Of a stretch of 7,479 nt of DNA, positions 1 to 5,969 are shown piece by piece. The position numbers and the translations under genes are program-made. The stretch comes from an uncultured Collinsella sp. (GTDB taxonomy: Bacteria; Actinomycetota; Coriobacteriia; Coriobacteriales; Coriobacteriaceae). Under the pieces are notes generated by a model. It had not been told where the DNA came from and made no database searches. It was given only the letters and a program-made list of their open reading frames with translations. Numbering within the stretch: the stretch's first letter is position 1; each line of letters starts with the position of its first letter. The stretch covers positions 1 to 7,479 of the forward strand of contig CAADSS010000050.1 of NCBI GenBank assembly GCA_900751695.1, written 5' to 3'.

Positions 1-105
1 GGGGGGGCATAAGGTCGATCGCGAGTTCCGCACGAGCCGGAGAGCACTTAATGTGCTCTCCGTGCGAGCAGGACTGCCCGAGCAGGCGACCTTATGCCCC
101 GCCCC
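1..105 (+). promoter_or_regulatory. Candidate structured 5' leader RNA of the serine dehydratase gene
   Basis: Positions 4-17 pair perfectly with 87-100 (14 bp, GGGGCATAAGGTCG against its reverse complement). The stem may continue outward past a G-G mismatch (3/101) through 1-2 with 102-103, so the element may start before the window. Inside is a long hairpin: GTTC 25-28 with GGAC 71-74, CGCAC 29-33 with GTGCG 62-66, and GGAGAGCAC 39-47 with GTGCTCTCC 53-61. It has a TTAAT loop, a five-base bulge at 34-38 (GAGCC) and a four-base bulge at 67-70 (AGCA). A small hairpin CTGC-CCGA-GCAG (74-85) completes a possible three-way junction. The element ends about 20 bases before the ribosome site of the dehydratase gene, which suggests a cis-regulatory leader. 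It does not match any riboswitch, T-box, tRNA or SRP RNA consensus I can recall. There is no U-tract after the hairpins, so it does not look like a simple terminator. Pairing is seen; function is inferred. Confidence 0.55.
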
Positions 106-136
106 TCGGGACGACGAGCCACGTAAAGGAGCAGCC

Positions 137-1744
137 ATGGCAGGCAAGCCGCAAACACTAGCTACGACCTCGGCATTCGAGATCTTGGGCCCCGTCATGG
201 TCGGCCCCAGCTCATCGCACACCGCCGGCGCCCTCCGCTGCGCCCAAGTTGCCGCCAGCCTGCTGGAAGGCCGCATCACCAAAGTCACCTTTGGCCTGTG
301 GAACTCCTTCGCCCACACCTACCGCGGCCACGGCACCGACCGTGCGCTCGTCGCAGGCATCCTGGGCCTCGACACCGATGACGAGAACATCAAGCAGGCC
401 TTCGACCTCGCGCGCGAGCAGGGCCTCGAATATCACTTTGACATCAAAGGCGACGACGCCTCCATCCACCCCAACACCGTCGACATCGACATGGTCGACG
501 ACACGGGCGCCACGGCACAGGTTCGCGGCGAGAGCCTGGGCGGTGGCAAGATGCGCATCAGCCGCATTAACGGCGTCGGCGTCGACATCTCGGGCATGTA
601 TTCCACGCTCTTCGTGGCGCACAAGGACGTCCCCGGTGTACTCGCCGCGCTCACCAACCTGCTCGCCTACGCCCACGTAAACATCGCCTTCTGCCGCACC
701 TACCGCACCGAAGTGGGCGGCCAGGCCTACTCCGTCTTTGAGACCGACGGCGCGCCCGACGACACCGTTATCCCGATGCTACGCAAGCTCGACAATGTTG
801 ATTACGCGACCTTTATCGAGCTCCCCGGTTCTGCCTCGTCGCTCTCCCCCGGCGTCTCGGCCAAGGAAATCTTCGACGACGGCGAGCAGCTGCTCGATGC
901 GTGTGAGGAACTGGGGCTCAGCATCGGCGCCGTCATGGCCGTTCGCGAGGCGCGTCTGACCGGCGAGGCCCACGCCGTCGCCGCCATGCGCCGCGTGCTC
1001 GACGTCATGCGCGAGGAGACCACGGCCCCCCTCGCAAATCCGCTGCGCTCACTCGGCGGGCTTATCGGCGGCGAGGCCAAGCTCGTCGAAGCCACCGGCC
1101 GCAACGATTTGAGTGCAAGCCTGATGGGCCCCGTTCAGACCGACGCCGTGGCCCGCGCCATGGCCGTGCTCGAGCGCTCCGCCACGATGGGTGTGATCGT
1201 CGCAGCTCCGACGGCAGGATCCGCGGGTGTTGTGCCCGGCTGCGTGCTGGCGCTCGCCGATCGCCTGCAGCTCGACAACGAGCAGGTCATGGACGCGCTC
1301 TACTGCGCAGCCGCCATCGGCCTCAACCTCACCACAAGCGCCTGCGTTGCCGGCGCAGAGGGCGGCTGCCAAGCCGAGGTCGGAAGCGCCGCCGCCATGG
1401 CAGCCGCCGCGCTGGTGCAGATGCTCGGCGGCACGCCCGAGCAGGCTCTCGACGCCAGTTCCATCGCGCTGAGTAACCTGCTGGGCCTCGTTTGTGACCC
1501 CGTCGGTGGCCTCGTGGAGGTGCCCTGCCAAAACCGCAACGCCATCGGCGTGGCAGCGGCCTTTAGCTCGGCACAACTCGCCCTCGCAGGCATTAAGAGC
1601 CTGGTGCCGTTTGACCAGATGGCACATGTCATGCTCTCGGTGGGTCACGCGTTGCCGGCCACGCTGCGCGAGACGGCAAAGGGCGGCATCGCACAGGCTC
1701 CGGCCGCACTTTCGGCCTGTGCAAAATGCGGTGTGTGCGGATAA
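137..1744 (+). CDS. sdaA: L-serine dehydratase (L-serine ammonia-lyase), iron-sulfur type, single chain with ACT domain
   Basis: Converts L-serine to pyruvate and ammonia in the cytoplasm using a [4Fe-4S] cluster. The chain is 535 aa. The beta domain comes first, with GPSSSHT at residues 23-29. An ACT regulatory domain follows at about 154-229 (FVAHKDVPGVLAALTNLL). The alpha domain runs from about 244, with APTAGSAG at 357-364. Cys411, Cys453 and Cys464 have the spacing (42, then 11) of the three cluster ligands known in the Legionella enzyme. The C-terminus is CGVCG, so Cys534 could be the tail cysteine that occupies the fourth iron site. The beta and alpha parts with ACT, separate subunits in Bacillus (SdaAB/SdaAA), are fused here. 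The frame is open from an ATG at 53, but that start lies in the leader hairpin. AAAGGAG at 125-131, five bases before the ATG at 137, together with where the homology starts, fixes the chosen start. The gene is followed by a terminator, so it is probably transcribed alone. Confidence 0.95.
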   Translation: MAGKPQTLATTSAFEILGPVMVGPSSSHTAGALRCAQVAASLLEGRITKVTFGLWNSFAHTYRGHGTDRALVAGILGLDTDDENIKQAFDLAREQGLEYHFDIKGDDASIHPNTVDIDMVDDTGATAQVRGESLGGGKMRISRINGVGVDISGMYSTLFVAHKDVPGVLAALTNLLAYAHVNIAFCRTYRTEVGGQAYSVFETDGAPDDTVIPMLRKLDNVDYATFIELPGSASSLSPGVSAKEIFDDGEQLLDACEELGLSIGAVMAVREARLTGEAHAVAAMRRVLDVMREETTAPLANPLRSLGGLIGGEAKLVEATGRNDLSASLMGPVQTDAVARAMAVLERSATMGVIVAAPTAGSAGVVPGCVLALADRLQLDNEQVMDALYCAAAIGLNLTTSACVAGAEGGCQAEVGSAAAMAAAALVQMLGGTPEQALDASSIALSNLLGLVCDPVGGLVEVPCQNRNAIGVAAAFSSAQLALAGIKSLVPFDQMAHVMLSVGHALPATLRETAKGGIAQAPAALSACAKCGVCG

Positions 1745-1763
1745 CGGCAAAGAACAACTCAAA

Positions 1764-1790
1764 GGTGGGACAAATGTCCCACCTCTTTTG
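1764..1790 (+). terminator. Intrinsic terminator after the serine dehydratase gene
   Basis: A perfect 8-bp stem, GGTGGGAC (1764-1771) with GTCCCACC (1776-1783), has an AAAT loop and is followed by TCTTTTG. An A-run lies on the 5' side (1761-1763), so it might also work on the opposite strand. It starts about 20 bases after the stop codon and separates the dehydratase from the transpeptidase gene. Confidence 0.85.
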
Positions 1791-1830
1791 AATGCCACCG
1801 TTTCCGTACCACAAACAGCAGGGCAATCGC

Positions 1831-1836
1831 TATAAT
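1831..1836 (+). promoter_or_regulatory. Probable -10 box for the L,D-transpeptidase gene
   Basis: A perfect TATAAT lies 58 bases before the chosen start codon and just after the upstream terminator, the expected place for a promoter. At 16-18 bases upstream I see no good TTGACA-like -35 box, only weak matches around 1807-1813. There is no TGn extension. A transcription start near 1843 is inferred. Confidence 0.55.
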
Positions 1837-1877
1837 GCAAGCCCAGTAAAAACACGATGAACCGCAAGGCGAAAATC

Positions 1878-1883
1878 GAAGGA
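1878..1883 (+). promoter_or_regulatory. Ribosome binding site deciding the transpeptidase start
   Basis: GAAGGA is one base from the ATG at 1885, too close for initiation, and ten bases from the in-frame ATG at 1894. The second ATG is therefore preferred. The choice changes the protein by only three residues. Confidence 0.6.
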
Positions 1884-1893
1884 TATGCATACG

Positions 1894-3627
1894 ATGTCGC
1901 AAAACGATCGAACTCAACTGATTCCCGATCCGCAGCAGCCGAGCAGGCACACCGGAGGCGTTCAATCGCCGCGTCCTATCGCGCCGAGCCACGGTCAGCA
2001 GCGTAGTGCAGCAAACGCTTCCCAACGCCCGAATCAACAGCGACAGCAGCGTCAACAACGTCAGCAGCGCCAGGCAAACGGCAATGCGCCCAAGCAGCCC
2101 CCCACGCACGCTCGAGGCGATCGCGGCCCCGCGCGCAAGCCCGCCGAGAACAATAAGTCGGGCAAAAAGACAACGCTCTTTGTCGTCCTTGGTCTAATCG
2201 TCATTGTCTATATCGTAGGAGTCGTAGCGTTTTCGCAGGTAGCCTACCCCAACACCACCATCGCCGGCGTAGACGTCTCGTTCTCCAACGCTTCGTCTGC
2301 CGCCACCAAGGTCAACTCGGCATGGAAGCACTATAAGCTCACCGTGACAGGAGATGACTTTAGCTGGACCTATCAGCCCGAGTCCGATGAACCCATCGTC
2401 GACGGTGAAGCTGCTGCAAAAGAAATCATCAACCACAACGAAGCCTTTATTTGGCCGGTCCGCCTTGTGGAATCCTTAAGCGGCAAGACCAAAACAACTG
2501 CTACCTCCAACGAAGTCGATCTTGATCAAGACGTCGACCTGTCCATGCTCTCCGACACCTTTGACCAAAAGAAGTTTGAGGAGGACCTGGGCGCCGCTAT
2601 CGACGAGTTTAACGAGGGCCGTTCGGGCACGTTCGAGGCCAATAGCTCCTATGACGAGCAGGCCGGCAAGTTTACCGTCGAGAAGGCGCGCTCCAACGAA
2701 AAAATCAACCGCGAGCATGTCATTAAGTATGCCGAGCTCGAGCTTTCCTCGCTGGCCGAGACCGTAGATCTTTCCAAGCTCGGCAACGATGCCTATGAAC
2801 CGCTCAATGGAACACTGACCGATGATCAGATTCAGGCCGCATGCGATGCCGCCAACAACTTCCTGGGCGTCAACGTGACCCTCAAGCTCAACGGCGAGGA
2901 TGCCGGCAAGGTTGATGGCAGCTCCGTATTGCAGTGGATCAGCTTTGCCGATCCCGCCAACCCAACGCTCGATACGTCGCAGATCAGCAACTGGGCAGCC
3001 GAACTCGCCAACGGCTTTAATACCGTGGGCTCCACTCGCTGGTGGACACGCGCCGATGGCAAGCAGTGCGCCGTCGAAGGCGGCGACTTTGGTTGGTCCA
3101 TCGACAGCAGCTCGCTCGCCAAGCAGGTCGAGGACGCCATTAACAACAAGCAGACCGACGAGATCGAGATCAAGTACTCCCAGAAGGCCGACACCTTTAC
3201 CGCAAAGGGAGAGCCCGACTGGAAGGCGTATATCGACGTCGACCTGTCCGAGCAGCACGCGCGCTACTATGACGAGAGCGGAAATATCGTTTGGGAGGCC
3301 AACTTTATCTCGGGCAAGCCGGGCGAGGACGCCACGCCCGAGGGCGTCTGGCAGATCAACAGCAACGACGGCGGCAGTACCCTGATCGGAGCCAAGGACC
3401 CCGAGACCGGTAAGCCCAAATACGAAAGCCCGGTGAGCTACTGGATGCCGTTCGAGGGCAATATGATCGGCTTCCACGATGCCACCTGGCAAAACGACAA
3501 GAGCTTCGATAACGCCGAGTCGTACAAATGGTGCGGCAGCCACGGTTGCATCAACCTGCGCCTGGCAGACGCCAAGGCACTTCACGACTGCATCAAAGTC
3601 GGCCTGTGCGTGGTTGTCCACTCGTAG
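1894..3627 (+). CDS. Membrane-anchored L,D-transpeptidase (YkuD domain) with VanW-like peptidoglycan-binding modules
   Basis: Predicted to make 3-3 (L,D) peptidoglycan cross-links, or attach molecules to the wall, outside the membrane. The protein is 577 aa. Residues 1-92 are a disordered, basic, Gln/Pro/Asn-rich cytoplasmic tail with four QQR units (48-59). A single membrane helix follows at about 94-114 (LFVVLGLIVIVYIVGVV), giving an N-in, C-out protein. The extracellular part begins with a segment like the PG_binding_4 family. A clearer copy lies at about 325-430 (GVNVTLKLNG to GGDFGWSID). The YkuD domain fills about 446-577, with His528 (GFHD) and the catalytic motif SHGCIN at 549-554, nucleophile Cys552. 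All the catalytic residues I would expect are present, so it is probably active. The architecture resembles Enterococcus faecium Ldt(fm). An own -10 box and an upstream terminator suggest independent transcription. No clear terminator follows; the next promoter dyad begins about 70 bases downstream. Confidence 0.93.
   Translation: MSQNDRTQLIPDPQQPSRHTGGVQSPRPIAPSHGQQRSAANASQRPNQQRQQRQQRQQRQANGNAPKQPPTHARGDRGPARKPAENNKSGKKTTLFVVLGLIVIVYIVGVVAFSQVAYPNTTIAGVDVSFSNASSAATKVNSAWKHYKLTVTGDDFSWTYQPESDEPIVDGEAAAKEIINHNEAFIWPVRLVESLSGKTKTTATSNEVDLDQDVDLSMLSDTFDQKKFEEDLGAAIDEFNEGRSGTFEANSSYDEQAGKFTVEKARSNEKINREHVIKYAELELSSLAETVDLSKLGNDAYEPLNGTLTDDQIQAACDAANNFLGVNVTLKLNGEDAGKVDGSSVLQWISFADPANPTLDTSQISNWAAELANGFNTVGSTRWWTRADGKQCAVEGGDFGWSIDSSSLAKQVEDAINNKQTDEIEIKYSQKADTFTAKGEPDWKAYIDVDLSEQHARYYDESGNIVWEANFISGKPGEDATPEGVWQINSNDGGSTLIGAKDPETGKPKYESPVSYWMPFEGNMIGFHDATWQNDKSFDNAESYKWCGSHGCINLRLADAKALHDCIKVGLCVVVHS
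2035..2070 (+). repeat. Four QQR codon repeats in the transpeptidase tail
   Basis: Residues 48-59 are four consecutive Gln-Gln-Arg units, followed by one more Gln. The units use different synonymous codons (CAA CAG CGA, CAG CAG CGT, CAA CAA CGT, CAG CAG CGC), so this is an amino-acid repeat and not a fresh DNA slippage tract. It lies in the cytoplasmic tail before the membrane helix. Confidence 0.85.
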
Positions 3628-3695
3628 TGCAACGCGCGCATTCCTACAACGTGGAGCTGCTGCGACCAATCTAACAGTTCCGAAAGAAACCGTCC

Positions 3696-3725
3696 TATGC
3701 GCCCGCCCCAACCGGTGGGCGCATA
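3696..3725. promoter_or_regulatory. Inverted repeat overlapping the exporter promoter: candidate operator
   Basis: TATGCGCCC (3696-3704) and GGGCGCATA (3717-3725) form a perfect 9-bp inverted repeat with a 12-base spacer. The spacer contains the small palindrome ACCGGT (3711-3716). The right arm runs into the TATAAT box at 3724. As DNA it could be a repressor site; as RNA it could be a hairpin ending transcripts of the transpeptidase gene, although no U-tract follows. I favour an operator, without proof. Confidence 0.45.
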
Positions 3726-3729
3726 TAAT
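3724..3729 (+). promoter_or_regulatory. Probable -10 box of the exporter operon
   Basis: A perfect TATAAT lies 30 bases before the adaptor start codon. The -35 position (about 3701-3706) falls in the left arm and spacer of the inverted repeat and reads GCCCGC, not TTGACA-like. That suggests a promoter needing help or subject to control. Confidence 0.5.
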
Positions 3730-3759
3730 TATCGAGGTTCTTTCTATAAAGGAGACGCT

Positions 3760-5196
3760 ATGCCGAATGTCCCCACCATTACCCCGGGCCCGGATGATAC
3801 CGAGCACACGCCCGAAGGTGCCACCGAAACGATTCCTCTGATTACAAACGTGCATGCCGATAAGCAGAACGGACGCGCGAACGATGCGGCCGAGATTTCC
3901 GATGAAGAGGCATACGCCAAGCTCAAGGCAAAACGTGCCGAACGTCGGCGCAAAAAGCTGATTCGACGCGGTATTGCCGCCGGCGTCGTGGGTGCCATCG
4001 CGCTCATTGCCATTGTCGCAACCCTGGTTATCAATGCGCAGCCACAGGGCGCTAGCGAGCCTGTGACCGACATGGTGACCGAGGGCACGTTTACCACAAC
4101 GGTCGAGGCGAAAGGCCAGCTCAAACCCATTTCGTCCTCAGTGGTCTCCCCTTCTGTCGACGGCACGGTCGATTCGATCAACGTTCAGCCGGGCCAATCC
4201 GTTAACGAGGGCGACGTGCTTATGACCATTAAAAACGACGAGCTCGATCGCAACGTTGCCGAGGCGCAGCGTGCAGTTGCAGCCGCCCAGGAAGACCTCA
4301 CCAACGCGCAGAAAGCCGCCGCTGCCGCGCAGGCCACCCCAACGACGGACGATGATGGAGCTTCCGCAGCAGCTGGCATCACCGCCGCATCAGCGGACAC
4401 AAACGCCGTATCGGCCGCACAGCGCAGCCTCGCATCGGCCCAGGCAAACCTCGATCAGGCGAACGCCAAGGCAGCCAGCCGTACGGTCACGGCCCCGAGC
4501 TCGGGTAGCATCGTGGAGCTCAACGCCAAGGTGGGCGCCACGGTAACAGGCGGCATGATCATGGGCGAAAGCGATACGAGCGGCGGCAAGCAGTGCATGC
4601 AAATCGCCGACCTATCCAAGATGAAGGTGACCGTGCAGGTAGGCGAAAAGGACATCGCCAAGATCGCCGTTGGGCAGAGCGCCAACGTCACGTATCCTGC
4701 GTTTCCCGATATCGTGAGCCAGGGCACCGTCACGGCTATCGCATCGGTGGCAAACTCCGACGCCGCCAACGGTGGCGGCGGCAGCGTAACCTTTAACGTC
4801 GACATTCTCATTGAGGCGCCCGACGCGCGCCTGAAGCCGGGCATGACGGCCGAGGTATCGGTGGTGACCGAGCAGCTCGACGACGTGGTGATGGTGCCGA
4901 CGATGGCGCTCATGACCGAAGACGGCGAACACTATTACGTCAACGTGGCAACCGATGACGAGGGCAAGCATACCCGTCGCGTGAAGGTGACCGTCGTGAC
5001 GCAAAACGACAACGAAGCCGTAGTCGGCAAGACACAGGTAAAGCGCGACGACCAGGGCAACGAGATCAACCCCAACGTGCCGGTTACCAAGCTGCGCGAT
5101 GGCGACACCCTCGTCATGGACACCGGAGCGGACGCAACGGCTGACGGCGGCTACAGCACGGATTCGGGCAGCATGTCTGACGACGAGGGCATGTAA
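3760..5196 (+). CDS. Membrane-fusion adaptor of a MacAB-type ABC exporter (HlyD/RND adaptor family)
   Basis: Extracellular adaptor subunit that should bind the permease encoded two genes downstream. The protein is 478 aa. A charged cytoplasmic segment (1-67) ends in KRAERRRKKLIRR and is followed by a membrane helix at about 71-91. The first half of the lipoyl-like barrel-sandwich domain is at about 110-159 (VDGTVDSINVQPGQSVNEGDV). An Ala/Gln-rich helical hairpin covers about 160-240, with an acidic tip (TPTTDDDG). The second barrel half starts at 245 (APSSGSIVELNAKVGATV). A beta-barrel and membrane-proximal domain then run to about 450 (LKPGMTAEVSV). The tail, about 452-478, is rich in Asp, Gly and Ser. 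AAAGGAG at 3748-3754, five bases before the ATG at 3760, fixes the start; the open frame from 3697 is upstream promoter DNA. Closest known arrangements are MacA and Bacillus YknX. The cargo is unknown. Confidence 0.9.
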   Translation: MPNVPTITPGPDDTEHTPEGATETIPLITNVHADKQNGRANDAAEISDEEAYAKLKAKRAERRRKKLIRRGIAAGVVGAIALIAIVATLVINAQPQGASEPVTDMVTEGTFTTTVEAKGQLKPISSSVVSPSVDGTVDSINVQPGQSVNEGDVLMTIKNDELDRNVAEAQRAVAAAQEDLTNAQKAAAAAQATPTTDDDGASAAAGITAASADTNAVSAAQRSLASAQANLDQANAKAASRTVTAPSSGSIVELNAKVGATVTGGMIMGESDTSGGKQCMQIADLSKMKVTVQVGEKDIAKIAVGQSANVTYPAFPDIVSQGTVTAIASVANSDAANGGGGSVTFNVDILIEAPDARLKPGMTAEVSVVTEQLDDVVMVPTMALMTEDGEHYYVNVATDDEGKHTRRVKVTVVTQNDNEAVVGKTQVKRDDQGNEINPNVPVTKLRDGDTLVMDTGADATADGGYSTDSGSMSDDEGM

Positions 5197-5969
5197 TGCG
5201 TCCCGTTATCGACATCCGCAACGTGCACCGCATTTTTGAGAGCGAGGCGGGTTGCGCCCACATCCTGCACAACGTGAGCCTGGCGGTAGAACCCGGCGAG
5301 TTCGTCGCCATTACCGGCCCTTCGGGCTCGGGCAAGTCAACGCTCATGAACATCCTGGGCTGCCTGGACAAACCGACGGCGGGCGACTATTACCTGCAAG
5401 GGCTCAACGTGGCCGAGCTCGATGATGACGAGCTCACCGAAGTCCGCGCCCTGAGCATTGGCTTTGTCTTTCAGAGCTTCAACCTGCTGCCGCGCCTGTC
5501 GGTTATCGAAAACGTCATGCTGCCGCTGGCCTACACCAATGTGCCCCGTAGCCAGCGCGAAATGCGCGCCGTTCACGCGCTGCAGGCTGTCACGCTGCCC
5601 GTCGACCACTGGGACCACCGCATATCCGAGCTCTCGGGCGGCCAGATGCAGCGCGTCGCAATCGCGCGCGCCCTCGTCAATGACCCGCCCATCATCCTGG
5701 CCGATGAGCCGACGGGAAACCTGGACTCCGCTACCGGAGCGCTTGTGATGGAGACCTTCCATAAGCTCCAGAAGCGCGGCAAAACCATCGTGCTTATCAC
5801 ACACGACCCCGGCATCGCCGCCGAGGCCGACCGTGCCGTGACCATCCGCGACGGTCGCATTCACGATGGCGCGTATATTCCACATGCACCGCGGACCCTG
5901 CGCAGCGCCGTGGATAGCCTGCCCATGATTTCCGCCTCCGCCAACCCGCCGAAAGGAGAGATGGCATGA
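5196..5969 (+). CDS. ABC transporter ATPase, MacB/LolD-type
   Basis: Cytoplasmic ATPase powering the exporter. The protein is 257 aa with a full motif set: Walker A GPSGSGKST (41-49), Q-loop VFQSFNLLP (Gln93), signature LSGGQ (146-150), Walker B ILADEP (167-172) with Glu171 as the likely catalytic base, and the switch His203 (ITHD). The family is the one with stand-alone ATPases serving MacB/FtsX-type permeases. About 30 residues after the core (RIHDGAYIPH onward) are extra and poorly conserved-looking. The last of these codons also carry the ribosome site for the next gene. The start ATG shares one base with the adaptor stop codon (TAATG). GAGGG at 5185-5189 lies six bases upstream. Translation is therefore probably coupled to the adaptor. 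Confidence 0.96.
   Translation: MRPVIDIRNVHRIFESEAGCAHILHNVSLAVEPGEFVAITGPSGSGKSTLMNILGCLDKPTAGDYYLQGLNVAELDDDELTEVRALSIGFVFQSFNLLPRLSVIENVMLPLAYTNVPRSQREMRAVHALQAVTLPVDHWDHRISELSGGQMQRVAIARALVNDPPIILADEPTGNLDSATGALVMETFHKLQKRGKTIVLITHDPGIAAEADRAVTIRDGRIHDGAYIPHAPRTLRSAVDSLPMISASANPPKGEMA

Noticed and set aside
4..100. tRNA-Sec or another tRNA-like gene
   Set aside because: The length is near that of selC, but the outer stem is 14 bp, there is no T-loop sequence (GTTCGA type), no anticodon arm of the right geometry and no CCA-like end.
53..136. Upstream extension of the dehydratase from the ATG at 53
   Set aside because: This ATG is in the hairpin of the leader, has no ribosome site, and the extra 28 residues resemble nothing. 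The ATG at 137 has AAAGGAG at the right distance.
116..136. SRP RNA tip motif (resembles GGAAGCAGCC)
   Set aside because: Only GGAGCAGCC matches, it is the ribosome site region, and the paired GGTCAG-type side is missing.
1049..1867. Minus-strand open frame of 272 codons over the dehydratase 3' end
   Set aside because: It is antisense to conserved active-site regions, runs through the terminator, and has a Cys/His/Gly-rich composition typical of a shadow frame.
3697..3759. Upstream start for the adaptor at 3697
   Set aside because: It would put coding sequence across the promoter and dyad. The ATG at 3760 has a strong ribosome site and the upstream residues are not adaptor-like.
2476..3855. 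Long minus-strand open frame of 459 codons
   Set aside because: It lies antisense to the transpeptidase and the start of the adaptor, whose domains are unmistakable. The GC-rich third positions of those genes keep the opposite frame open. No family features are seen in it.
4261..4460. DNA repeat in the Ala/Gln-rich segment of the adaptor
   Set aside because: The similarity is at the amino-acid level from heptad-like coiled-coil composition; there are no exact tandem DNA units.
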